8,713 bases of DNA from JACQLN01 sp049274895 (lineage in GTDB: Bacteria; Patescibacteriota; Minisyncoccia; JACQLN01). Shown piece by piece: positions 1 through 6,155 of the stretch (its first letter is position 1; every line of letters starts with the position of its first letter). The notes beneath the pieces were generated by a model. The model was not told the DNA's origin. It saw only the letters and a program-made list of their open reading frames with translations, and searched no databases. Position numbers and translations under genes: made by a program. The DNA lies in the NCBI GenBank assembly GCA_049274895.1, contig JBASTM010000016.1, positions 1 through 8,713 of the forward strand. The letters run 5' to 3'.

Positions 1-1
1 G

Positions 2-787
2 ATTATTGATGAAGAACAAAGGTTTGGCGTATTACAGAAAGAGAGGATCAAGAAATTAAAAAATAATATAGACGTTTTGATGCTTTCGGCCACACCCATC
101 CCCCGCACGCTCTATTTGGCTATGTCCAACCTAAAGCCCATTTCCAAAATCCAAACCCCGCCTTTGGGCCGCGAAGCCGTGGCCACCAAAGTGGAAAAAT
201 TTTCGTGGGACTTGATAAAATCGGCTATTGAATTTGAACTGGCCCGCGGCGGCCAGGTTTTCTTTTTGGAAAACCGGATCCATAAAATCGCGGGCGTGAT
301 GGATAACTTAAAAAAAATTCTGCCCGCGCCGCGCCTGGCGGCCCTGCACGGCCGCATGGGCGAGAAACAGATTATAAACGCGGTGGAAAGTTTCAAAAAG
401 GGCGAAACCGACATCTTGGTTTCCACCACCATCATTGAAAACGGAATAGATTTGCCCAATGCCAATACCTTAATCGTTTCTGATGCGACACGATTGGGGC
501 TTTCGCAGGCCCATCAGTTGCGCGGCCGGGTGGGGAGGCGCGACACCAAGGCCGCGGTATACTTTCTATACAATCCCAAAACCATCTCCGCACTCGCTGA
601 AAGCCGGCTTGCGGCGCTCGAGGAATTTTCCAGCTTAGGCGACGGTTTTAGAATCGCCCTGCGCGATTTGGAACTGCGCGGCGCCGGCAACATTCTGGGG
701 CGTCACCAATCCGGCCGCATCAACCAAATCGGCCTTAATCTGTATTGCGAAATGCTCTCGCAAGCCGTGGAAAAACTAAAAAAATAA
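2..787 (+). CDS. mfd: Transcription-repair coupling factor Mfd, C-terminal part (partial, 5' end outside window)
   Basis: Mfd is an ATP-driven DNA translocase that removes stalled RNA polymerase and recruits nucleotide-excision repair. The visible 261 residues begin at the superfamily 2 motif II, IIDEEQRFGV, followed by motif III LSATPIPRTL. Further on come HGRMGE, the motif V/VI stretch ENGIDLPNAN then HQLRGRVGRR, and the post-helicase block DLELRGAGNILGRHQSG with NLYCEML. DEEQ rather than the RecG-type DEQHRFG, together with the ELRGAGN..G..QSG block, favours Mfd over RecG. The protein stops about ten residues after NLYCEML, where family members usually continue into a C-terminal regulatory domain (D7) of roughly 150 residues; no such domain is visible. 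A low-GC inverted repeat followed by T residues lies 28 bp after the stop. The N-terminal half is not in the window, so the full domain set cannot be judged. Confidence 0.9.
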   Translation: MIDEEQRFGVLQKERIKKLKNNIDVLMLSATPIPRTLYLAMSNLKPISKIQTPPLGREAVATKVEKFSWDLIKSAIEFELARGGQVFFLENRIHKIAGVMDNLKKILPAPRLAALHGRMGEKQIINAVESFKKGETDILVSTTIIENGIDLPNANTLIVSDATRLGLSQAHQLRGRVGRRDTKAAVYFLYNPKTISALAESRLAALEEFSSLGDGFRIALRDLELRGAGNILGRHQSGRINQIGLNLYCEMLSQAVEKLKK

Positions 788-814
788 CTAAAACTGGCCG
801 AACGCTATTTTTCT

Positions 815-867
815 TATCTTATCAAATACCATACGATCGTCATATAGGTGATAAGATAGATTTTTTT
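815..867 (+). terminator. Possible terminator or regulatory dyad after mfd
   Basis: The 10-bp arms TATCTTATCA (815-824) and TGATAAGATA (849-858) are perfectly complementary. The 24-nt loop holds the palindrome ACGATCGT (833-840). Two bases after the stem comes a run of seven T (861-867), as in a Rho-independent terminator. The stem has only two G-C pairs, which is weak for termination, so a protein-binding dyad is an alternative. Confidence 0.45.
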
Positions 868-884
868 ATAAAACAAAGAAAACC

Positions 885-952
885 GGCGATGTTCATTATC
901 CATAAATGAAGTTGAGATCTACTTTCCTCGGCGGGTAGCAGATCGATTCGCC
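885..952 (+). other. Candidate three-way-junction RNA in the mfd-dprA gap
   Basis: A closing stem GGCGA/TCGCC (885-889 with 948-952) encloses two hairpins. One is TTCATT/AATGAA (892-897 with 905-910) with a 7-nt loop. The other is GATCTAC paired with GTAG-CA-GATC (916-922 with 935-944, CA bulged). I recognise no known riboswitch or ribozyme; the hammerhead core CUGAUGA is absent. With five to seven base pairs per arm, chance formation is possible. If transcribed it could be an sRNA or the 3' trailer of mfd readthrough. Confidence 0.2.
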
Positions 953-980
953 AAAAAATAAATACTCGGCGTAATTGATG

Positions 981-989
981 TGATATTAT
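981..989 (+). promoter_or_regulatory. Extended -10 promoter element of dprA
   Basis: TG at 981-982, one base, then TATTAT at 984-989 matches an extended -10 with five of six consensus bases. Only 7 nt separate it from the ATG at 997, so transcription would begin at or next to the start codon and give a leaderless message. No convincing -35 lies 16-18 bp upstream, which extended -10 promoters can tolerate. Confidence 0.4.
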
Positions 990-996
990 TAAACAG

Positions 997-2073
997 ATGG
1001 ACTCCGTTTACCTAAACGCCCTCAACATCGCCTTCGGGACGGCGCGGATAAAAAAGCTGCTCAAGGTTTTTAGAACGGCTGAGCGGGCTTGGAACGCGCC
1101 AGCCGGAAAAATTTTGAAATTGGATTTTAATGGCGGAAGCATCGCCGAGGCCCTGCACGAAAGAGAGGTAGTGGATCCAAAAGCCGAATGGGCACGGCTG
1201 GAAAAGTTGAATATAAAAACGGTTTCCTTTTTTGAAAAATCATATCCCAAACTGCTAAAAGAAATTTCATCGCCGCCGATTCTGTTATACTTAAAAGGCA
1301 ATGCTGATATTTTAAGAGAAAAAGGCCTGGCGGTGGTCGGCACCCGAACGCCGTCCAGCTACGGCCGCGCCGCCGTGGACATGCTGGTTCCCCAAATAGC
1401 CAAAGCGGGGCTCACGGTGGTGAGCGGCCTGGCCCAAGGCGTGGATGCTTTGGCGCATATGGCCACGCTCAAGGCCGGCGGCAAAACCATCGGCGTTCTC
1501 GGTTGCGGTTTGGATCAGATTTATCCCAAAATGAACGAGAGTTTGGCCGCGGAAATGCTGAAAAAAGATAATTTGATAGTTTCGGAATATCCCGTGGGCA
1601 TGCCCGCTTTAAGGCAGAACTTCCCCGCCCGCAACCGCATCATCGCCGGTTTATCCCTGGGTACGCTGGTGATAGAGTCCAAAGTTGATGGCGGAGCGCT
1701 GATCACGGCCAAGCAAGCTCTGGAAGCCAACCGCGAAGTCTTCGCCCTGCCCGGCCCCATCACCTACCCCACCGCCGCCGGCACCAATAAGTTGATTCAA
1801 GAAGGCGCCAAGGTGGTTTTGTGTGCCGAAGACATTTTGCAAGAATTGAATTTGAAAATTTTAACCGGAATGGAAAAAATAAAACTTAATTTGGACAAGC
1901 TCTCGGCCGATGAAAAAAACATAATCAATGTAATACAAACCGAACCCGCTCACATTGACAAAATAATTCAAACCACTAAACTGAAGCCCTATGTGGTCAG
2001 CTCAACCTTAACCGGATTGGAAATGAAAGGATTTATAAAAAACACCGGCGGGCAGATTTACACAATAATATAA
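997..2073 (+). CDS. dprA: DNA processing protein DprA (Smf family)
   Basis: DprA binds incoming single-stranded DNA in the cytoplasm, protects it and loads RecA during natural transformation. The 358-aa length is typical. Residues 1-90 form the helical N-terminal (SAM/HhH-like) region. The Rossmann-like core follows, with VVGTRTPSSYG (113-123), VSGLAQGVDALAH (142-154), FPARNRIIAGLS (209-220), then GGALITAKQAL (232-242) and ALPGP (250-254), and GTNKLIQEGA (262-271). Residues about 300-358 look like the C-terminal winged helix (DML1-like), with KLSADEKNIINVI and GFIKNTGGQIY. The ATG has no Shine-Dalgarno, but a -10-like element lies 7 nt upstream and no better start is seen. It lies 96 bp before topA on the same strand, an order common in many bacteria. 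CPR genomes frequently keep dprA alongside type IV pilus and ComEC genes, which are not visible here. Confidence 0.96.
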   Translation: MDSVYLNALNIAFGTARIKKLLKVFRTAERAWNAPAGKILKLDFNGGSIAEALHEREVVDPKAEWARLEKLNIKTVSFFEKSYPKLLKEISSPPILLYLKGNADILREKGLAVVGTRTPSSYGRAAVDMLVPQIAKAGLTVVSGLAQGVDALAHMATLKAGGKTIGVLGCGLDQIYPKMNESLAAEMLKKDNLIVSEYPVGMPALRQNFPARNRIIAGLSLGTLVIESKVDGGALITAKQALEANREVFALPGPITYPTAAGTNKLIQEGAKVVLCAEDILQELNLKILTGMEKIKLNLDKLSADEKNIINVIQTEPAHIDKIIQTTKLKPYVVSSTLTGLEMKGFIKNTGGQIYTII

Positions 2074-2158
2074 TCCAAATGATCCGAATGTATCCCAATG
2101 CTCCGAATGGGGAATAATTTATTAGTATCATTGGGATAAAATTTGTAGATTGGGATTA
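2071..2158. repeat. Short tandem and inverted repeats between dprA and topA
   Basis: Starting at the dprA stop codon, four imperfect units of 9-10 bp follow each other: taatccaaat, gatccgaatg, tatcccaatg, ctccgaatgg (2071-2110). The third unit TATCCCAATG (2091-2100) is a perfect inverted repeat of CATTGGGATA (2129-2138), and attgggatta (2149-2158) is a one-mismatch complement of the first unit. The gap can therefore fold in more than one way. It may end dprA transcription or bind a protein near the topA promoter; neither is shown. Confidence 0.55.
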
Positions 2159-2162
2159 TATT
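2157..2162 (+). promoter_or_regulatory. -10-like element of topA
   Basis: TATATT, five of six bases of the -10 consensus, ends 7 nt before the ATG at 2170, the same spacing as in dprA. The best -35-like match, TTGGGA at 2131-2136, is 20 bp away, which is too long, so this call rests on the hexamer and its position. No Shine-Dalgarno precedes the ATG. Confidence 0.3.
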
Positions 2163-2169
2163 TTATTTT

Positions 2170-4179
2170 ATGAATTTAGTCATCGTTGAATCCCCCGCCA
2201 AAGCGCGGACAATTGAAAAGTTTTTAGGGCGCGATTTCAAAGTGGAATCGTCTTTTGGCCATGTGCGCGACTTGCCTAAAAGCAACTTGGGCATAGACGT
2301 GGAACACGATTTTGAGCCCAAATACATAGTGCCGGTTAAAGCCAAAAAACAGGTTGCCTTGTTAAAGAAAATCGCCAAAGAGGCGGATAAAATAATACTG
2401 GCCACCGACGAAGACCGCGAAGGCGAAGCCATCGCCTGGCATCTGCTGCACGCCTTGGGCTTGGAAAAATCCAAAAAAGAAATAGAAAGGATCGTTTTCC
2501 ACGAAATTACTCAAAAAGCAATACTGGAAGCCCTAAAACATCCGCGGCAAATAGAGCAAAACTTGGTGGACGCCCAGCAGGCCCGTCGGGTTTTGGATCG
2601 CCTCGTCGGCTACAAACTTTCGCCGATGCTGTGGAAGAAAGTTTCGCGCGGGCTTTCGGCCGGCCGGGTGCAATCGGTGGCCGTGCGATTAGTGGTGGAG
2701 CGCGAGCGTGAAAGGGAAAAATTCCAAAAACAGGAATACTGGGACATTATAGCTAAATTACAAGCGCCAAATTCCAAATCACAAACAAAAGAAACTTTTG
2801 AGGCCAAACTTCACAAGATAAATGATAAAATCCTGGATAAGTTTGCGATCAAAACCGAAACCGAGGCCAAAAAAATTCTGACTGACTTAAACAATGCCGA
2901 GTGGAAAGTTGAAACTGTAGAAAAAAAAGAGGCCAAGCGCAACGCCTATCCGCCCTTCACCACCAGCACCCTCCAGCAATCGGCCGCCCGTAAATTGGGC
3001 TTTTCGGCCAAGCGCACCATGATGCTGGCCCAACAACTTTACGAAGGCGCCGATATTGACGGCGACCGCACCGGCCTTATCACCTATATGAGAACCGATT
3101 CGCTCAATTTGTCCGCCGATGCCGTGGCCGTGGCAGCCGGATTCATAAAATCCAACTTCGGCGAAAAGTATTTGGAGACTAAAGTTTTCAAAACCAAATC
3201 CAAGGGCGCCCAAGAAGCCCACGAGGCCATCAGGCCGACCGACCCGTTAAGGACGCCGGAAATTATAGCTCCGCATCTGGATCCGGCCCAATTAAAACTT
3301 TATCGTTTGATTTGGCAGCGCTTTATGGCCAGCCAAATGGCGCCGGCCGTTTTTGACGCCACCACGGTTGATGTCGCCGCCGGACCCGCGCACACTTTTA
3401 GAGCTAACGGTTTAATTAAAAAATTTGACGGCTTCACTAAAGTTTATTCGCTAAAAACCGAAGAAACTATTTTGCCGGAACTAAAGACTAATGAACCGTT
3501 AGACTTGATTGAACTAAAGCCCGACCAGCATTTTACCGAACCGCCGGCGCGCTACTCCGAGGCCTCTTTGGTAAAAGCCCTGGAACAGCATGGCATCGGC
3601 CGGCCTTCTACCTACGCGCCCACGCTGTCTACCATTCAGGCCCGCGGCTACGTGGAACGCGACGAGCAAAAAAAGTTTAAGCCAAGCGAGATGGGCCTTA
3701 TCGTCAACGACCTTCTGGTGGAACATTTTCCCAAAATCGTGGACATAAACTTCACCGCCCAGATGGAAGAAAAACTGGACGACATCGCCGAAAACAAAAT
3801 TGAGTGGGTGCCGGTGATTCGGGAATTTTACGGGCCGTTTGAGGCCAACCTAAAAGAAAAAATGGACGAGCTTAAAAAAACCGATTTCAAAAGAGACGAG
3901 CCCACCGACAAAATCTGCCCCGAGTGCGGTAAACCGATTGTGATAAAACTGGGGCGCTTCGGCAAGTTTTACGCCTGCACTGGTTTCCCCGAATGCAAAC
4001 ACACCGAAAAAATCGTGGAAAAAATAGATATGAAATGCCCCAAGTGCGTGGAGGGCGATGTTATCGTAAAACGCACGCGCCGGCAAAAAACTTTCTACGG
4101 CTGCTCAAGATACCCGACATGTGACTACGCCAGTTGGCAAAACCCGAAAAACAAAAGTGTGATGGAGCCTGCCCCGTAG
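2170..4179 (+). CDS. topA: DNA topoisomerase I (type IA)
   Basis: This enzyme relaxes negative supercoils by nicking one strand and passing the other, through a 5'-phosphotyrosine link. The protein has 669 residues. The Toprim domain opens with IVESPAKARTIEKFLG (catalytic E7) and carries the metal-binding set LATDEDREGEAIAW (D80, D82, E84). The catalytic tyrosine is Y306 in GLITYMRTDS. EAHEAIRPT (349-357) and ALEQHGIGRPSTYAPT (470-485) are further family blocks. Two Cys4 zinc ribbons end the protein: C583, C586, C603, C609 and C623, C626, C645, C651. A lysine- and serine-rich insert APNSKSQTK (199-207) looks like low-complexity DNA. The end is odd: the last five residues (EPAP plus the preceding M, up to TAG) come from sequence entering a 42-bp palindrome, and a second, out-of-frame version of the ASW.NPK tail lies just downstream. 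The catalytic parts are intact, so the enzyme should be active. Confidence 0.97.
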   Translation: MNLVIVESPAKARTIEKFLGRDFKVESSFGHVRDLPKSNLGIDVEHDFEPKYIVPVKAKKQVALLKKIAKEADKIILATDEDREGEAIAWHLLHALGLEKSKKEIERIVFHEITQKAILEALKHPRQIEQNLVDAQQARRVLDRLVGYKLSPMLWKKVSRGLSAGRVQSVAVRLVVEREREREKFQKQEYWDIIAKLQAPNSKSQTKETFEAKLHKINDKILDKFAIKTETEAKKILTDLNNAEWKVETVEKKEAKRNAYPPFTTSTLQQSAARKLGFSAKRTMMLAQQLYEGADIDGDRTGLITYMRTDSLNLSADAVAVAAGFIKSNFGEKYLETKVFKTKSKGAQEAHEAIRPTDPLRTPEIIAPHLDPAQLKLYRLIWQRFMASQMAPAVFDATTVDVAAGPAHTFRANGLIKKFDGFTKVYSLKTEETILPELKTNEPLDLIELKPDQHFTEPPARYSEASLVKALEQHGIGRPSTYAPTLSTIQARGYVERDEQKKFKPSEMGLIVNDLLVEHFPKIVDINFTAQMEEKLDDIAENKIEWVPVIREFYGPFEANLKEKMDELKKTDFKRDEPTDKICPECGKPIVIKLGRFGKFYACTGFPECKHTEKIVEKIDMKCPKCVEGDVIVKRTRRQKTFYGCSRYPTCDYASWQNPKNKSVMEPAP

Positions 4180-4212
4180 TGAACCGAGTTTGCGAGGTTC
4201 TACTACTGGGGC
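4171..4212. repeat. Long palindromic element overlapping the topA stop codon
   Basis: The left arm GCCCCGTAGTGAACC (4171-4185) pairs with GGTTC, T, ACTAC, T, GGGGC (4196-4212): 15 base pairs, two single-T bulges and a 10-nt loop. The topA TAG (4177-4179) lies inside the left arm. No T-run follows on the plus strand, so it is not a standard terminator, although a stable hairpin at the message end could protect it from exonucleases. It resembles a dispersed palindromic repeat rather than a gene-specific site. Confidence 0.7.
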
Positions 4213-4279
4213 CAGTTGGACTAATCCTAAAATAAAACCCAACGAAGAATCTCAAGAGCCGGTAAAAAAAGAAGAGGCG
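4211..4279 (+). pseudogene. Out-of-frame remnant of a topA C-terminal tail
   Basis: Translated from 4211 this stretch reads ASWTNPKIKPNEES and continues in Glu/Lys/Pro-rich sequence. topA itself ends with ASWQNPKNKS. The nucleotides GCCAGTTGG are identical at 4129-4137 and 4211-4219, 82 bp apart and therefore out of frame. Several differences after that are synonymous (AAC/AAT for Asn, CCG/CCT for Pro), which suggests that both copies once coded protein. The likely history is that a palindrome insertion or an allele replacement left the old gene end behind. The aligned part is short, so coincidence is not excluded. Confidence 0.45.
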
Positions 4280-4299
4280 AGCCTTAAAGGTTCGCCTCT
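4263..4299 (-). terminator. Rho-independent terminator of the minus-strand 95-aa gene
   Basis: On the minus strand an 11-bp stem (4289-4299 with 4273-4283, one G-T pair, 5-nt loop) is followed by TC and then seven T, the complement of the A-run at 4264-4270. It lies 34 bp after the stop codon of the 4333-4620 gene and points the right way. On the plus strand no T-run follows the stem, so it works in one direction only. Confidence 0.8.
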
Positions 4300-4301
4300 A
4301 G

Positions 4302-4320
4302 CGAAGTCTTTTGGACTTCG
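4302..4320. repeat. Small hairpin beside the cassette terminator
   Basis: CGAAGTC (4302-4308) and GACTTCG (4314-4320) form a perfect 7-bp stem with a 5-nt loop. It lies between the stop of the 95-aa gene and its terminator, so the message would carry two stacked hairpins at its 3' end. Confidence 0.55.
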
Positions 4321-4332
4321 AGGAACTGTTTC

Positions 4333-4620
4333 TCACACCTGCCGGACACAGTTCAGCGGCCGGCTGATGATGCGGGAGTGGGTCCGGCGGTCCGTCATCC
4401 GGACCAACTGACCCCACTGGCCGTTCTCACCGACCAGCTGGCACTCGTACCAGTCGCCGGCAAACCAGACCTGCCACCGCGGCTCGCTTGCCTTCGCCAC
4501 AGGCATGTTGCCGAAGCTGATGATCGGCTGACTGCCAGCGATGCCGCTCTTGTGGACAGCGAACACGACGATGAACAGCACCGCGATGCCGACCAGGCCT
4601 ACCACAACGATCGTCTCCAT
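4333..4620 (-). CDS. GC-rich small single-pass membrane protein, unknown function
   Basis: I do not recognise this 95-aa protein. Residues 4-22 are strongly hydrophobic (IVVVGLVGIAVLFIVVFAV), a single membrane helix. His and Lys directly after it suggest that the C-terminus faces the cytoplasm. Residues 46-95 form a small Trp-rich domain with PRWQVWFAGDWYEC and NGQWGQLVRM, ending in an arginine-rich tail, perhaps a compact beta domain. It is not a shadow frame: it has a consensus promoter 57 bp upstream of the start, AAGGAG 9 nt before ATG, and a Rho-independent terminator 34 bp after the stop. The coding region is about 64% GC by my count of 240 bp, against roughly 45-50% in neighbouring genes, and it is the only gene here with a clear Shine-Dalgarno. 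This suggests a transferred, self-contained expression cassette placed between topA and rel. Confidence 0.75.
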   Translation of the reverse strand: METIVVVGLVGIAVLFIVVFAVHKSGIAGSQPIISFGNMPVAKASEPRWQVWFAGDWYECQLVGENGQWGQLVRMTDRRTHSRIISRPLNCVRQV

Positions 4621-4629
4621 CTCTCAACT

Positions 4630-4635
4630 CTCCTT
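4630..4635 (-). promoter_or_regulatory. Shine-Dalgarno of the 95-aa gene
   Basis: The minus strand reads AAGGAG, within AAAAGGAGAG, with 9 nt between it and the ATG at 4620. It is the only strong ribosome-binding site in the window and fixes the start of this gene. Confidence 0.85.
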
Positions 4636-4676
4636 TTAGGTACTACGTGAAACTGCTTTTTGACTCTCTATATACC

Positions 4677-4705
4677 ATCTTAGCATATGGCTATATCTTT
4701 GTCAA
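4677..4705 (-). promoter_or_regulatory. Consensus sigma-70 type promoter of the 95-aa gene
   Basis: On the minus strand TTGACA (4705-4700, perfect -35) is followed by exactly 17 bp and TAAGAT (4682-4677). TGC directly before the -10 makes it an extended -10. The predicted start near 4670 gives a leader of about 50 nt ending in the Shine-Dalgarno. Confidence 0.8.
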
Positions 4706-4725
4706 TAGCAACCAGTTTTTCTGTC

Positions 4726-4734
4726 TGCTATCCT
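4726..4734 (+). promoter_or_regulatory. Extended -10-like element of rel
   Basis: TG at 4726-4727, one base, then TATCCT at 4729-4734 resembles an extended -10 and ends 6 nt before the ATG at 4741. No -35 is found at normal spacing. Transcription from here would give a leaderless rel message. It is a weak match, supported mainly by the similar layout at dprA and parA. Confidence 0.25.
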
Positions 4735-4740
4735 TAAAAT

Positions 4741-6153
4741 ATGCCGGAAATACTGGAAAATATAGCCCAAAAATACCCCGAGGCCGAAGCACTGGTGATT
4801 CGGCAAGCTTTTGAATTTGCCGAAGCTGCACACCAAGGCCAAAAGCGCGACTCCGGCGAGAAGTATCTCTCCCACCCCGTTGAGGTGGCTAAAATACTGG
4901 CCGACCTCAACTTGGACCACGAAACCGTTTCGGCCGGCTTATTGCACGATGTTTTGGAAGAATCAGACATTAAACCCGAAGACTTGGAAAAAGAATTCGG
5001 GCCGAATATCGCCTTTTTAGTGGGAGCCGTCACCAAGCTCCACCGCGTCAGCTACGGCGGGGACAAGGGTTTTATGGAAAACTTCCACAAAATGATTCTG
5101 GCCACGGCCAAAGACATCCGGGTGGTTTTGATTAAACTGGCCGACCGGTTGCATAATTTGGAAACGTTGGATGATTATAAAGGCAACCGGGAAAAAATCG
5201 CCCGCGAGACGCTGGAAGTTTACGCCCCGTTGGCCGATCGTTTGGGTATGGGCGAAATAAAAGGCGTGATGGAGGATCTCGCCTTTCCTTATGTTTATCC
5301 TCAAGATTACAAAAAACTTCTGGACCTCACCGCCGGCCAGATCGTCAAAAATAAAAAATACGCGGAACAAATAAAACCAGCCGTAGAAAAAATCTTAAAA
5401 GAAAACAACATTGGCTATCTCGCCGTAAACGCCCGGGCCAAACATTTATACAGTTTGTGGAGAAAACTGCAGAAATACGATTTTAATTTGGAAAGGATTT
5501 ACGATTTGGTGGCTTTAAGAGTGATTGTGCCGGACGTGGCCGCTTGTTATGAAACTTTGGGCATTTTGCACAAGTACTGGCCGCCTCTGCCCAACCGCAT
5601 CAAGGATTTTATCGCCCTCGCCAAACCCAACGGCTACCAATCTTTGCACACCACCGTCTTTTGCCAAGACGGTAAAATAACCGAGTTCCAGATCCGCACG
5701 CCCGAAATGCACACCAACGCCGATTACGGCATCGCCGGCCACTGGAGTTATAAAGAAAACGCCAACCCGCTCACCAAAAAGTACTCCTGGCTGCGCCAGC
5801 TTCTGGAATGGCAAAAGGAAAATACGACGGCGGCGGATTTTTGGGAGAACGCCAAAATAGATTTTTTCAAAAACCGGATTTTTGTGTTCACACCCAAAGG
5901 CGACGTTATCGAACTGCCCGAAGGAGCCGTGCCGGTGGACTTTGCCTATGCCGTCCATTCCGACTTAGGCGACAAATGCTCCCAAGCCAAAGTCAACGGT
6001 AAAATCATGCCCATAAACGAAGCTTTGAGCGACGGCGATATAGTGGAAATCGTGATAAACAAAAACCAGCGCCCTTCTCGGGACTGGTTAAAATTCACTA
6101 AAACTTCTAAAGCCCGCGCCAAAATCCGCGAGCGTTTACGTTTGGCGTCTTAA
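4741..6153 (+). CDS. rel: Short RelA/SpoT-family (p)ppGpp synthetase/hydrolase
   Basis: The Rel family makes the alarmone (p)ppGpp from ATP and GTP/GDP and, through its HD domain, breaks it down. HD residues visible are H45 (YLSHPVEVA), H69-D70 (LLHDVLEES) and D135 (KLADRLHN). The usual HDxxED motif reads HDVLEE, so the Asp is replaced by Glu at residue 74. The synthetase domain carries RIYDLVALRV (252-261), NRIKDFIALAKPNGYQSLHT (285-304) and the metal-binding E315 in TEFQIRT. RIKD is the RxKD form of bifunctional Rel/SpoT, not the ExDD form of RelA. A TGS domain covers about 378-440 (VFTPKGDVIELP, VHSDLGDKC). The 470-aa protein ends soon after it and lacks the helical, zinc-finger/conserved-Cys and ACT/RRM domains that usually sense the ribosome, so control must differ from E. 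coli RelA. Its stop lies 2 bp from that of the convergent regulator gene. Confidence 0.95.
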   Translation: MPEILENIAQKYPEAEALVIRQAFEFAEAAHQGQKRDSGEKYLSHPVEVAKILADLNLDHETVSAGLLHDVLEESDIKPEDLEKEFGPNIAFLVGAVTKLHRVSYGGDKGFMENFHKMILATAKDIRVVLIKLADRLHNLETLDDYKGNREKIARETLEVYAPLADRLGMGEIKGVMEDLAFPYVYPQDYKKLLDLTAGQIVKNKKYAEQIKPAVEKILKENNIGYLAVNARAKHLYSLWRKLQKYDFNLERIYDLVALRVIVPDVAACYETLGILHKYWPPLPNRIKDFIALAKPNGYQSLHTTVFCQDGKITEFQIRTPEMHTNADYGIAGHWSYKENANPLTKKYSWLRQLLEWQKENTTAADFWENAKIDFFKNRIFVFTPKGDVIELPEGAVPVDFAYAVHSDLGDKCSQAKVNGKIMPINEALSDGDIVEIVINKNQRPSRDWLKFTKTSKARAKIRERLRLAS

Positions 6154-6155
6154 AG

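Noticed and set aside
2..787. RecG instead of Mfd
   Set aside because: The motif II is DEEQRFGV rather than DEQHRFG, and the ELRGAGN..G..QSG plus NLYCEML block fits Mfd.
885..952. Hammerhead ribozyme
   Set aside because: Three arms can be drawn, but the conserved CUGAUGA and GAAA core is missing.
788..996. A frameshifted continuation of mfd encoding D7
   Set aside because: All frames are interrupted within short distances, the base composition is AT-rich and noncoding in appearance, and no D7-like residues are visible.
4190..4411. A 73-aa plus-strand open frame starting in the palindrome loop
   Set aside because: The start lies inside a hairpin loop without initiation signals, and the frame ends inside the minus-strand gene. 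Only its early part is meaningful, as a remnant of the topA tail.
4378..4650. A 90-aa plus-strand open frame opposite the GC-rich gene
   Set aside because: It has no ribosome-binding site or promoter in its direction, and its His/Asp/Leu-rich composition is what antisense GC-rich codons give. The minus-strand gene has all the signals.
4642..4657. parS-like sequence (AGTTTCACGTAGTACC on the minus strand)
   Set aside because: One half matches the Bacillus parS consensus well, but the other half does not, and parS is normally a full palindrome. Similar half-matches occur inside topA codons, so this is probably chance.
5515..5958. A long minus-strand frame opposite rel
   Set aside because: It is a shadow of rel codons, with no start signals and no recognisable protein features.
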